The translations under genes and the position numbers were made by a program. DNA of 64,000 nt from Pseudoalteromonas umbrosa (GTDB lineage Bacteria > Pseudomonadota > Gammaproteobacteria > Enterobacterales > Alteromonadaceae): NCBI RefSeq assembly GCF_030125375.1, contig NZ_JASJUU010000001.1, forward strand, positions 682,001-746,000, read 5' to 3'. Shown here one piece after another: positions 1 through 11,443 of the stretch (its first letter is position 1; every line of letters begins with the position of its first letter). Below the pieces are notes generated by a model. It did no database searches, was not told the DNA's origin, and saw nothing but the letters and a program-made list of their open reading frames with translations.

Positions 1-242
1 AATTTTTCACAACGCTTTTCGATGAGTTCGTTTGTAGAGATAGTATCGATTTTCAGGCCAATTTTTTGGCTATGGTAGACAACCCAAATGATGAGCTGTA
101 AACCTGCTGAATCGACTTCTGTGGTCTCACTAAAGTCAAAAGACACAGATTCTTTATCCGTAATATAAGACTTTACTTCATTAAAGGTTTCCTGAACTTC
201 ATAAATGGTTAGCTCAGCAGGAAATTTAAAACATTCAGTCAT
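1..242 (-). CDS. STAS-domain protein (3' end outside window)
   Basis: The minus-strand frame opens at the ATG complementary to 240-242 and runs off the left edge, leaving about 80 residues. It reads as a STAS (anti-sigma-factor-antagonist-like) domain. The motif around residues 43-48 (V-D-S45-A-G-L) carries the serine that is phosphorylated in SpoIIAA-type proteins. It lies 9 bases downstream of the CheY-like gene on the same strand, so the two are probably co-transcribed. Stand-alone STAS proteins occur in chemosensory clusters next to CheA/CheY genes. Whether this one is phosphorylated is inference. Domain assignment fairly sure; exact role unknown. Confidence 0.75.
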   Translation of the reverse strand, partial: MTECFKFPAELTIYEVQETFNEVKSYITDKESVSFDFSETTEVDSAGLQLIIWVVYHSQKIGLKIDTISTNELIEKRCEK

Positions 243-251
243 ATTAAATCT

Positions 252-620
252 CTACATCATTAATAATTTAGATACTGCTTGCAACATTTGTGCTGGCTTG
301 AATGGCTTGACCATCCAGGCTTTAGCGCCTGCCTTTTTGCCTTCTTCCATCATGCTTTGTTGGTTTTCTGTCGTGAGCATAATGACGGGTGTAAATTTGT
401 ATTGTGGTAATTGCTTAGCTTGTTTTACAAACTCGATGCCATTCATATTTGGCATGTTGACATCGCTTATTATCAAATGGATTTTATTGCCATTGAGTTT
501 AGTTAAAGCATCTTTACCATCTCTGGCTTCTACTACGTTAAATCCGGCGCCTGTTAAGGCAATATTGACGACTTGTCTGAGTGAGTCTGAATCGTCTACA
601 ACTAAAATGGTTTTACTCAT
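252..620 (-). CDS. CheY-like single-domain response regulator
   Basis: A 122-residue stand-alone receiver domain. The acidic pocket D9/D10, the phospho-acceptor D53 (S-D-V-N-M-P), the switch residue T83 and the conserved K105 (V-K-P-F) are all present, so it should accept phosphate from a CheA-type histidine kinase. There is no output domain, so it probably signals by protein-protein contact, as CheY does. It lies 7 bases downstream of a methyl-accepting protein gene and just upstream of a STAS gene, which makes it part of a chemosensory operon continuing beyond position 1. Whether it controls flagella, pili or another output cannot be told from this window. Confidence 0.9.
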   Translation of the reverse strand: MSKTILVVDDSDSLRQVVNIALTGAGFNVVEARDGKDALTKLNGNKIHLIISDVNMPNMNGIEFVKQAKQLPQYKFTPVIMLTTENQQSMMEEGKKAGAKAWMVKPFKPAQMLQAVSKLLMM

Positions 621-627
621 AATGGCC

Positions 628-1764
628 TCATAAAAAAGTTAAATCATCAACAGTATCGTCATCACCATCTTTGGACAAAATACTGCGTTGTTCATTGGTA
701 GCAGCGGTTTTCTTCAATTCATTGCTGATCCTTTGGTGATTAAATTTTGCGGTTTGGCATTCTCTGCGATTAAGAATAAATTGATCAATTTCTTCAGTCA
801 TAATGTTTAAAGCGATAGTCACGCTGTCTTGGATTTGGTCTACTCTGTCTTGGAACTGTAAATCGACAAGTATGTGTGAAATTTTTTCTCTGATCTCGAT
901 ATTGGAAGCATGCAGCTCAGAGGCTTGTGACTCAACGTGTTGTGAAAGCGCAAGCCATTCGTCGACAACCTCATTAATTTCATTTCGATATTTTTCAGTC
1001 AAAGCTTGCTTGTTCTCTAGCTCGCTGTTCATCATATCCATCGAAGCGCGCATCGCATTGGCTATACTTTCGATTAATTGGCCAATTCTCACACCGGTTT
1101 CACCGCTGGAACTTGCTAATGATCTGACTTCATCTGCAACCACTGCGAATCCACGGCCATTGTCACCCGCGCGTGCTGCTTCTATAGACGCATTGAGCGC
1201 GAGTAAATTGGTTTGTTCTGCAATTTTTGAGACATCTACTGACATGGTCTGCAATTCATTACTTTTATCGACAAGATCTTTAATTGTGGTCGTCATTTGC
1301 GCTTGTGAATCATTTGTTTGCTCTATATACGCCAAAACATCGTTTAGTTTTTCTCGGCTGGATTCTGAGACGTCTTGAAGGCTTGTGGTGCTGTTATTTG
1401 AGGTACTTTCTAGAGTTTGGGAGATATTGCCAACCAACTGTGAAAATTCTCCCGACATATGCACAACAGATTGTTTGGTCTGCTCTCTGGCACTTGAAAC
1501 CTGAGCAATTAATTGAGGGATGATGACACTGCTGAGTTGCTCCAAACAGGCTAGATCTTCTTTGTGTTCCTGCATTAACTCGTCTTGAGGGGATTCAGTT
1601 AATGGCTGTTTTTTTTCTTGTTGTATATCTTTGATCATTTTCTGCATAAGCAAAGCTATAGCTGACAGCCCGCTCAAAATGAGCGTTATCACTAGTGAAT
1701 CTATAAAAAACAGTCCAATAGCCAATATGACAATTGGTGTACAGTACACAACAAACAAGAGCAT
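628..1764 (-). CDS. Methyl-accepting chemotaxis-type signalling protein without a periplasmic sensor
   Basis: 378 residues. Two hydrophobic segments (about residues 2-19 and 22-40) sit back to back with no room for a periplasmic ligand-binding domain. The rest is a long cytoplasmic helical region containing the chemoreceptor hairpin tip ([10 protein letters not shown] then I-E-A-A-R-A-G and [13 protein letters not shown]). This tip binds CheA and CheW in the family. It heads a minus-strand group with a CheY-like and a STAS gene. The input may be intracellular, membrane-derived or delivered by a partner protein (inference). No HAMP domain or C-terminal CheR-binding pentapeptide was recognised. 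The Shine-Dalgarno sequence before the chosen ATG is weak. Confidence 0.85.
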   Translation of the reverse strand: MLLFVVYCTPIVILAIGLFFIDSLVITLILSGLSAIALLMQKMIKDIQQEKKQPLTESPQDELMQEHKEDLACLEQLSSVIIPQLIAQVSSAREQTKQSVVHMSGEFSQLVGNISQTLESTSNNSTTSLQDVSESSREKLNDVLAYIEQTNDSQAQMTTTIKDLVDKSNELQTMSVDVSKIAEQTNLLALNASIEAARAGDNGRGFAVVADEVRSLASSSGETGVRIGQLIESIANAMRASMDMMNSELENKQALTEKYRNEINEVVDEWLALSQHVESQASELHASNIEIREKISHILVDLQFQDRVDQIQDSVTIALNIMTEEIDQFILNRRECQTAKFNHQRISNELKKTAATNEQRSILSKDGDDDTVDDLTFL

Positions 1765-1934
1765 GCTAGATAATCTTTGATTGAGTTATTTTTTAGCCTA
1801 GTAAAGTATGATTATTGTGCAAATATTAATTTAATTGAGACCTTTACCGTTTCTTAGTTGCAACAGGTTAATGAAATTAATAAAGTGGAAAAAGTTAAAG
1901 AAAGACTAAAACAATGAAGTAAGTAGGTTTCACT

Positions 1935-2348
1935 ATGTCAAATTCAAAACCGCAGCAGTCAATCCAAGACTGGCAACGACAACAATTACATGCAGCTCAG
2001 CGTTACCTTGCAGAAAAAGGCATAATAACAAACAAAGTAATCGAAAAAGAATGTCGTATATTGCCACCTGCACTTGCAGTTTGGCGGTTAGAAGACCAAA
2101 CAGGAAAAGGTTATTGGGCCATATCAGGGCAAGTGCCAACTGATGCAGTAGAAGTTAAAGTCGCAAAGAGTGCCAGAGATGCGCTTAAACATTTATCATA
2201 CCAATGGCAGATAAAGGCTGACGGCATCCTTTCATCAGGTGTAAAAGACAAAACACAGCTTGATTTCGCGAACTTGCTTGTTAACAAGGCGCATGATATC
2301 TACGCAATTTACGATAACGATAAATTGTGGGCTAATGTAGCATCGTAA
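1935..2348 (+). CDS. DUF4826-like conserved protein
   Basis: 137 residues, soluble, no signal peptide or membrane segment. An N-terminal Gln-rich helix (S-I-Q-D-W-Q-R-Q-Q-L) is followed by L-P-P-A-L-A-V-W and G-Y-W-A-I-S-G motifs, which resemble the DUF4826 family of gammaproteobacteria as I remember it. No biochemical function is known to me. Its 3' end overlaps the convergent GNAT gene by 17 bases, so both stop codons lie inside the neighbour's coding sequence. It is divergent from the chemosensory operon, with about 170 bases between them for promoters. Real gene: likely. Family name: moderate confidence. Confidence 0.75.
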   Translation: MSNSKPQQSIQDWQRQQLHAAQRYLAEKGIITNKVIEKECRILPPALAVWRLEDQTGKGYWAISGQVPTDAVEVKVAKSARDALKHLSYQWQIKADGILSSGVKDKTQLDFANLLVNKAHDIYAIYDNDKLWANVAS

Positions 2349-2790
2349 ATGGCTCTGAGTTTATCATCGAAGCAGGGCATTTGAGCCGTTGTCTTGGAAT
2401 ACCTGCTTCCATAAACACGCCGCCTTGCTTGCTAAACCCAGATTTTATAAAGGTGGGTACTTCGTCCAAAATACACTGAACAAAAACTTCTTCGAGCCCT
2501 TTTTGTTGGGCAAGATCTGCTAAATATCCGATTAATGACTGATAGGCTTGTCTGTTCCTGTGGTCTTTGAAGATTGCAATACGACTGATTAAACCGTCAC
2601 TACACAATCTACCAGTTCCAACAGCTTGGTCGTTTTCATCACGTATTAGTACATGATCGGCTGTTTTATCATGTTGATCGAACTCAACTTGTTTTGGTAA
2701 GTGCAGTTCACAAACGAACACTCTTTCACGAATTTGGCGCAGCTGTCCCTGAGTTTGTTTCCAACTCACTTTGTCGACGTGATAAATCAT
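2332..2790 (-). CDS. GNAT-family acetyltransferase-like protein
   Basis: 152 residues from the ATG at 2790, chosen because AGAGG lies 4 bases upstream. A longer frame to 2847 has no such site. The N-terminal part has the I-R-E-R-V-F-V pattern and an E-F-D-Q-H-D segment typical of ElaA/YjcF-like GNAT proteins, followed by G-T-G-R-L and I-S-R-I-A-I-F. The acetyl-CoA pyrophosphate loop, normally R/Q-x-x-G-x-G/A, reads D-H-R-N-R-Q-A-Y here, so the glycines are missing. It may bind acetyl-CoA poorly or act differently. The substrate is unknown. It lies downstream of roxA on the same strand and overlaps the convergent gene at 1935. Confidence 0.8.
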   Translation of the reverse strand: MIYHVDKVSWKQTQGQLRQIRERVFVCELHLPKQVEFDQHDKTADHVLIRDENDQAVGTGRLCSDGLISRIAIFKDHRNRQAYQSLIGYLADLAQQKGLEEVFVQCILDEVPTFIKSGFSKQGGVFMEAGIPRQRLKCPASMINSEPFTMLH

Positions 2791-2919
2791 GATTACCTCT
2801 TTGCGAAAAATCATAGAACACGTCCTGACGAATAAGGGAAAAATCAACCCCTATTATTATTGTCGGTGCCATGAAAATGACACCGTGTATTTGTTCGGTT
2901 GGCCCTGTCAGTCAGGCAT

Positions 2920-4074
2920 TTAAGACCAAGCTTCTATGTAAAAAAGCCCGTCGTTTATAAGCGTAGTTAACGTTTCTTTAAATTCCAAGCTGATCAATGC
3001 TGGTTTTACCTGTTCAAAGGAAAAACTTGTATTATCTGTTAACAATTTTACCTGTTCTAGCGTCTCGCTAGGAAGAGAGTAATTTTCCCCATTAACACTG
3101 AGCAAAACATCTGTATCCGTGATTTGATAAATGGCCCTTACGCCACCTGAGCGAATAACAACATCATGAGGCTCAACTTCATCCTCTAAAAACTCTGCCA
3201 CTAGTGCGTCATCTAGTGGGGCTAAGTCCATATCGTGCTTTGGCTGGCTTAAATAAGTGCCTAACCATTGACTGTATAGAGAGTCGTTTTCAATTAATCC
3301 AGTTAACATAGCTTGGATTTTGAGTTTGTCATCGGAACTAATTTCACCAATGGACGCTCTCATGTTGAGATCGGCATCACTAAAGCGATGTTTTCCAGCT
3401 TCTTCGTCGATGACATGGTCAGCAAAACTACTGATCAGGTCTTTTTGATCAGGCGCTCTAAATCCGACAGAGTAGTTGAGTGCATTTTCAACGGCATAAC
3501 CTTCATGTGGGCAACCTGGTGGAATGTAGAGAATATCACCCGGCTCAAGAATTTCATCGATTATGGCTTCAAATTGTTCAACTTGCAGCAGCGCTTTGTC
3601 TTTGGTGAACTGCTTTAAGCTCGCATCTGGCATACCAACTCGCCAGTGTCTTTTACCTTCACCCTGTATAATGAACACGTCATATTGATCTAAATGAGGT
3701 CCAACTCCTCCTTTGGGCGTTGAATAGCTAATCATTAAATCGTCAATTCGCCAGTTTGGAATGAAACGAAATGGTTCAAGCAATTCAGCTGCTGGTGGAT
3801 GCCAATGATCAACAGCTTGAACGAGTAGGGTGCTATTGGTTTCGGTTAATTTATCAAAATTATCAAATGGCCCATGATGCGCCAACCAATTTTCGTCATG
3901 ATTTGTGATTAATCTAGACTCTATGCTGTCTTCCATTGCTAAGCCTGCAAGCTCTTCTGCTGACAAAGGGTCTTGAAAATCTTCAAAACCTCCTTTGATG
4001 AGTAGGGGTTTTTTTTGCCAATACTCTTTTAAAAAGGTTTCAGGACTCATATCGTTAATAGACAGCTGGTACAT
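2920..4074 (-). CDS. roxA: Ribosomal protein L16 arginine hydroxylase (RoxA/YcfD)
   Basis: 384 residues, the usual length for YcfD-type JmjC/cupin oxygenases. These use Fe(II), O2 and 2-oxoglutarate to hydroxylate a conserved Arg of ribosomal protein L16. Visible iron ligands are H127 and D129 (G-P-H-L-D-Q-Y-D) and H190 (P-P-G-C-P-H-E-G), at almost the same positions as in E. coli. A winged-helix-like C-terminal region follows, which in the family mediates dimerisation. The start is supported by GGAG five bases upstream of the ATG. It lies downstream of purB but is separated by an intrinsic terminator, so it probably relies on readthrough or its own promoter. Confidence 0.92.
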   Translation of the reverse strand: MYQLSINDMSPETFLKEYWQKKPLLIKGGFEDFQDPLSAEELAGLAMEDSIESRLITNHDENWLAHHGPFDNFDKLTETNSTLLVQAVDHWHPPAAELLEPFRFIPNWRIDDLMISYSTPKGGVGPHLDQYDVFIIQGEGKRHWRVGMPDASLKQFTKDKALLQVEQFEAIIDEILEPGDILYIPPGCPHEGYAVENALNYSVGFRAPDQKDLISSFADHVIDEEAGKHRFSDADLNMRASIGEISSDDKLKIQAMLTGLIENDSLYSQWLGTYLSQPKHDMDLAPLDDALVAEFLEDEVEPHDVVIRSGGVRAIYQITDTDVLLSVNGENYSLPSETLEQVKLLTDNTSFSFEQVKPALISLEFKETLTTLINDGLFYIEAWS

Positions 4075-4083
4075 ATTTTCTCC

Positions 4084-4128
4084 ATAAAAAAAGCGAAAGT
4101 AACAAGCTATTCGCTTATCCTTTCGCTT
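4084..4128 (-). terminator. Intrinsic terminator after purB
   Basis: Perfect 9-base arms AAGCGAAAG (4091-4099) and CTTTCGCTT (4120-4128). On the minus strand a T run follows immediately. It separates purB from roxA, whose start codon lies only about 10 bases further on. Confidence 0.75.
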
Positions 4129-4149
4129 ATTAAAATCTAATAATTTAGA

Positions 4150-5532
<1,383 letters not shown>

Positions 5533-5557
5533 CTAATTGGTTTTTTGAACGATATTT

Positions 5558-6160
5558 TTAAATAAATTGTTGTGCGGTGTGGACAATCTTTTTCTTAGAG
5601 AAAAAGAAATGACGGCGTTTTCCGCCTAATTGTCGCCACAGCACGGCACTTCTAATACCTGCTAACAGTAAAGCACGGATCTTATGTTGAATATGTGTTT
5701 GCTGCAATAAATCTGGTTTACCAAAAACTTGGATTTTTGGTCCAGCAGGGCTGATAACTTGGGTATAGATATCAGCAAGTGCGCCCAGAACTTGTTCATC
5801 ATATACATTAAAATGCAATGTTTGTCTTTCGACTTGCTCTATACGTTTAGCGAGCTCGGAAAAAACAGAATCATTAGATGATAAAGCTCTTTCTAATTGC
5901 AATAGGCTGCCAACGTATTTCACAATCTCAACGTCTTTTTCACCGTCACTCGATAGTTGAGCGACTAGCGCTTGATAACCACCTTTTAGTGCAAAGTGAT
6001 CATCATAAACATCTTCAGGGTTTTGAGGTGCGGTATTTAATATACTCTGCAAAAACGTATGCACTTCGTTTTCATTGAAAGTACCATAACGAGCACATTT
6101 TTGGACAAGCTTAGCTATTTGGCAAATAGCAGCAAGAGGAATAACGGCTTTTGGTTGCAT
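5558..6160 (-). CDS. hflD: High-frequency lysogenisation protein HflD homologue
   Basis: 200 residues, close to E. coli HflD (about 213). It is mostly helical, with no catalytic motif. In E. coli HflD is a peripheral membrane protein that binds lambda CII; its housekeeping role is unclear. Assignment rests on position between mnmA and purB, on length and on general sequence character. The start ATG overlaps the mnmA stop codon by one base (TAATG at 6158-6162), which implies translational coupling. The C-terminus is strongly basic (G-G-K-R-R-H-F-F-F-S-K-K-K). Confidence 0.88.
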   Translation of the reverse strand: MQPKAVIPLAAICQIAKLVQKCARYGTFNENEVHTFLQSILNTAPQNPEDVYDDHFALKGGYQALVAQLSSDGEKDVEIVKYVGSLLQLERALSSNDSVFSELAKRIEQVERQTLHFNVYDEQVLGALADIYTQVISPAGPKIQVFGKPDLLQQTHIQHKIRALLLAGIRSAVLWRQLGGKRRHFFFSKKKIVHTAQQFI

Positions 6161-7260
6161 TATTTAATCACCGACTCAATGATACCACCACCTAAGCAAG
6201 CATCATCCAAATAGAAAACCGCAGATTGACCAGGCGTTACGGCTTTTTGTGGCTCATCAAATAAAACACGTGCCATGCCATCTTTACCAACTAATAAAGT
6301 ACAAGGGATATCTTCTTGTCTGTAACGTGTTTTCACTGTACAACGAGTCGTGCCTTGCGGGCCTTCACGATCAACCCAATGAAGTTGGTTTGCATTTAGC
6401 CCGTTGCTGTATAGTCGAGGGTGATCTTTACCTTGTCCAACAACAAGTACATTACGCTCAACATCTTTATCTACAACGTACCAAGGTTCACCAGAGCCTT
6501 CTTTCATTCCGCCAATTAATAAGCCTTTTCTCTGGCCAAGGGTGTGGTACATCAAGCCTTCATGCTCACCGACTTGATTTCCTTCAGCATCTTCAATGAT
6601 ACCAGGTTGAGCTGGTAAGAATTTTTGTAAGAAATCTTTGAACTTGCGCTCACCAATGAAACAAATACCTGTACTGTCTTTTTTGTTATGTGTAATTAGA
6701 CCTTGCTCTTCAGCAATTCTGCGTACTTCAGGTTTTTCGATTTCACCTACTGGAAATAGGGTTTGTGCAACGTGCTCGTGGCTCAATGTATATAAGAAAT
6801 AACTTTGATCTTTGTTATTGTCTAAGCCTCTTAGCATGGCAAACTTGCCGTCACGTTCCTCTCTGCGGACGTAGTGGCCGGTGGCGATGTAGTCGGCACC
6901 TAAAGCTTCAGCGGCAAACTCTAAAAAGGCTTTGAATTTTATTTCTTTGTTACACATGATATCTGGATTTGGTGTACGCCCAGCACGGTATTCTTCCAAG
7001 AAATATTCAAATACGTTATCCCAGTATTCAGCTGCAAAATTAACTGTGTGCAATTCAATACCAAGCTTTTCACAGACAGCTTGCGCATCTTTTAGATCTT
7101 CAGCTGCGGCACAGTATTCATCGTTATCGTCTTCTTCCCAGTTTTTCATAAACAAGCCTTCGACTTGGTAGCCTTGCTCTTTTAGAAGGTAAGCTGAAAC
7201 TGAAGAATCTACGCCGCCAGACATGCCGACAATGACTTTAATGTTACTGTTATCGCTCAT
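6160..7260 (-). CDS. mnmA: tRNA-specific 2-thiouridylase MnmA
   Basis: 366 residues. It puts sulfur on U34 of Lys, Glu and Gln tRNAs, using ATP and persulfide relayed by the Tus system. The PP-loop G-M-S-G-G-V-D-S-S is at residues 12-20. The two working cysteines are C103 (I-M-C-N-K-E-I-K-F) and C200 ([10 protein letters not shown]), matching the E. coli pair C102/C199. It is first in the mnmA-hflD-purB run and ends with a one-base stop/start overlap with hflD. Cytosolic. No sign of truncation. Confidence 0.97.
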   Translation of the reverse strand: MSDNSNIKVIVGMSGGVDSSVSAYLLKEQGYQVEGLFMKNWEEDDNDEYCAAAEDLKDAQAVCEKLGIELHTVNFAAEYWDNVFEYFLEEYRAGRTPNPDIMCNKEIKFKAFLEFAAEALGADYIATGHYVRREERDGKFAMLRGLDNNKDQSYFLYTLSHEHVAQTLFPVGEIEKPEVRRIAEEQGLITHNKKDSTGICFIGERKFKDFLQKFLPAQPGIIEDAEGNQVGEHEGLMYHTLGQRKGLLIGGMKEGSGEPWYVVDKDVERNVLVVGQGKDHPRLYSNGLNANQLHWVDREGPQGTTRCTVKTRYRQEDIPCTLLVGKDGMARVLFDEPQKAVTPGQSAVFYLDDACLGGGIIESVIK

Positions 7261-7339
7261 AATATCGCTGTAAATCTATATGTAATATTTGAAAGGCCGT
7301 GAGTATAGCATGCATTTGGCTACCCTCAAAAGACACACA

Positions 7340-7993
7340 CTAGACTTTATTTGGCAGCAAAACCTTATACTGACCGTTATTTAGGCCATTAAGGGTATAT
7401 TTGCCAATACTATATCGGATCAACCGAAGTGTAGGGTGGCCTATGTGTGCTGTCATACGACGCACCTGCCGGTTGCGTCCTTCAGAAATAGTAATACTCA
7501 ACCAAGTTGTAGGAATATTTTTACGCTCCCTGATAGGCGGCGTACGCGACCACACATCTGGCTCTTCTATTACCTCAACTTGTGCAGGCTTGGTTAAACC
7601 GTCTTTGAGCTCTACGCCTTTTCTAAGCTGGTTTAATGACTGCTCATCTGGTGCACCTTCCACCTGAACCCAGTAAGTTTTATTGGTGTTTTTTTTCGGT
7701 TCAGTGAGTTTATGTTGCAGCTTTCCACAGTTTGTTAGTAGCAATAAGCCTTCACTATCTCGATCTAACCGGCCTGCTGCGTATACAGATTTAACATCAA
7801 CATAATCTGCAAGTGTTTTACGGTGTTGATCATCCGTAAATTGGCACAGCACATCGAATGGTTTATTGAACAATACTATTTTGACATCCTCAGGTTTGAC
7901 TGGCGGCTTTTTAGCGCCTCGTGATGGTCGTCGTGAGATGTTGTTTGGCTTGTTCCGAGTAGCGTTAGGGCGCTGACTATTTTTGTATGTCAT
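7340..7993 (-). CDS. rluE: 23S rRNA pseudouridine synthase RluE (U2457 type)
   Basis: 217 residues. The RsuA/RluB/E/F-family catalytic motif [11 protein letters not shown] is at residues 74-84, with D77 as the nucleophile, and a second family block [10 protein letters not shown] lies near the C-terminus. The N-terminal 35 residues are basic and disordered ([10 protein letters not shown]). There is no N-terminal S4 domain, which fits RluE and separates it from RluB and RluF. The icd-rluE-mnmA-hflD-purB order matches enterobacteria apart from the missing nudJ. The upstream Shine-Dalgarno is weak. Confidence 0.9.
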   Translation of the reverse strand: MTYKNSQRPNATRNKPNNISRRPSRGAKKPPVKPEDVKIVLFNKPFDVLCQFTDDQHRKTLADYVDVKSVYAAGRLDRDSEGLLLLTNCGKLQHKLTEPKKNTNKTYWVQVEGAPDEQSLNQLRKGVELKDGLTKPAQVEVIEEPDVWSRTPPIRERKNIPTTWLSITISEGRNRQVRRMTAHIGHPTLRLIRYSIGKYTLNGLNNGQYKVLLPNKV

Positions 7994-8059
7994 AGCTTAC
8001 AAAGAGGTAATATGAAAGGGCGCATACTAACAAAAGTCTCGCTATACTTCAGCATGAAA

Positions 8060-8089
8060 ATGAAAAAAGGCAGCGCAAGGCTGCCTTTT
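8060..8089 (-). terminator. Intrinsic terminator after icd
   Basis: Stem AAAAGGCAGC (8065-8074) and GCTGCCTTTT (8080-8089) around a 5-base loop. On the minus strand the stem is followed by a T run. It closes icd and separates it from rluE. Confidence 0.85.
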
Positions 8090-8105
8090 AAAGCTTGAAT
8101 TTAAC

Positions 8106-10677
<2,572 letters not shown>

Positions 10678-10896
10678 CTATGCCATTTCACCAACTTTCG
10701 GTGCAATATTAGTAGCATGTAAGCCCTTAGGCCCTTCCTGTAGCTCGAATGTTACATCTTGACCAGCTTTAAGCGTCTTGTATCCATCCATTACAATCGT
10801 CGAGTAATGTGCAAAGATATCTTCGTCACTGCCGTCTTCTACGATGAAACCAAACCCTTTGGCGTTGTTAAACCATTTGACTTTTCCGCAAGCCAT
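10678..10896 (-). CDS. cspD: Cold-shock-domain protein CspD
   Basis: 72 residues. RNP1 reads K-G-F-G-F-I and RNP2 reads D-I-F-A-H-Y, the single-strand nucleic-acid-binding faces of the cold-shock beta barrel. The slightly variant start M-A-C-G-K-V-K-W-F-N-N-A and the position divergent from clpS-clpA match CspD rather than CspA. In E. coli CspD is a stationary-phase inhibitor of DNA replication. A sigma-70-like promoter is at 10987-11014. Confidence 0.9.
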   Translation of the reverse strand: MACGKVKWFNNAKGFGFIVEDGSDEDIFAHYSTIVMDGYKTLKAGQDVTFELQEGPKGLHATNIAPKVGEMA

Positions 10897-10986
10897 ACTT
10901 CTACATCCTTCTATAAGTTGACTAATTAAGTTAATCTAACCTTTGAAATTTGCTAAGCTGTCCATAACATGAACAACTAGGACTAG

Positions 10987-11014
10987 AATGTAGTTTAAAT
11001 AACCTTACAGTCAA
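10987..11014 (-). promoter_or_regulatory. Candidate cspD promoter
   Basis: On the minus strand, TTGACT (complement of 11009-11014) is followed 16 bases later by TACATT (complement of 10987-10992), about 90 bases upstream of the cspD ATG. Sequence match only. Confidence 0.45.
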
Positions 11015-11097
11015 GTTTTTTAGTGCAGTTTTTTAACATTTTATTTATTTTTTAATTCAAGTTTGCTTGAGTATATAAGACAAGACTATATTTAATT

Positions 11098-11415
11098 ATG
11101 AGTGGGATAAAAGATTCAGGTGTGTTGGAAGAGGTCAAAGACCTAGAGAAGCAAAAACTTCAGCCACCGAAGAAATACAAAGTAATTTTAAACAATGATG
11201 ATTACACGCCGATGGATTTTGTCATCGAAGTGCTAATGACTTTTTTCAACATGGATAGCGAAAGAGCAACTGATGTGATGCTTAAAGTGCATCACGAGGG
11301 AAAAGCGGTATGTGGAATGTATCCTGCAGACATAGCCTATACAAAGGCTGAGCAGGTAAACAGATACGCTCGCGATCATGAGCATCCGCTCCTGTGTAGC
11401 TGTGAGCAAGAATGA
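11098..11415 (+). CDS. clpS: ATP-dependent Clp protease adaptor ClpS
   Basis: 105 residues. ClpS recognises N-degron substrates (N-terminal Leu, Phe, Trp, Tyr) and delivers them to ClpAP. The substrate-pocket motif [11 protein letters not shown] is at about residues 32-42, and the ClpA-binding H-x-x-G-K-A (H-H-E-G-K-A) follows. The N-terminal extension is charged and flexible, as in the family. clpA starts 28 bases after the clpS stop, so they form an operon. The transferases that create the substrates, bpt and aat, lie nearby. The Shine-Dalgarno before the ATG is weak. Confidence 0.96.
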   Translation: MSGIKDSGVLEEVKDLEKQKLQPPKKYKVILNNDDYTPMDFVIEVLMTFFNMDSERATDVMLKVHHEGKAVCGMYPADIAYTKAEQVNRYARDHEHPLLCSCEQE

Positions 11416-11443
11416 CCTTATTTATTCTCGTTGGGGGTTGCCA

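Noticed and set aside
205..633. 142-codon plus-strand frame over the CheY-like gene
   Set aside because: Antisense shadow of a gene with intact receiver motifs.
8012..8098. 28-codon plus-strand frame with AGAGG in front, between rluE and icd
   Set aside because: Overlaps the icd terminator hairpin, and the ribosome-like site is probably chance.
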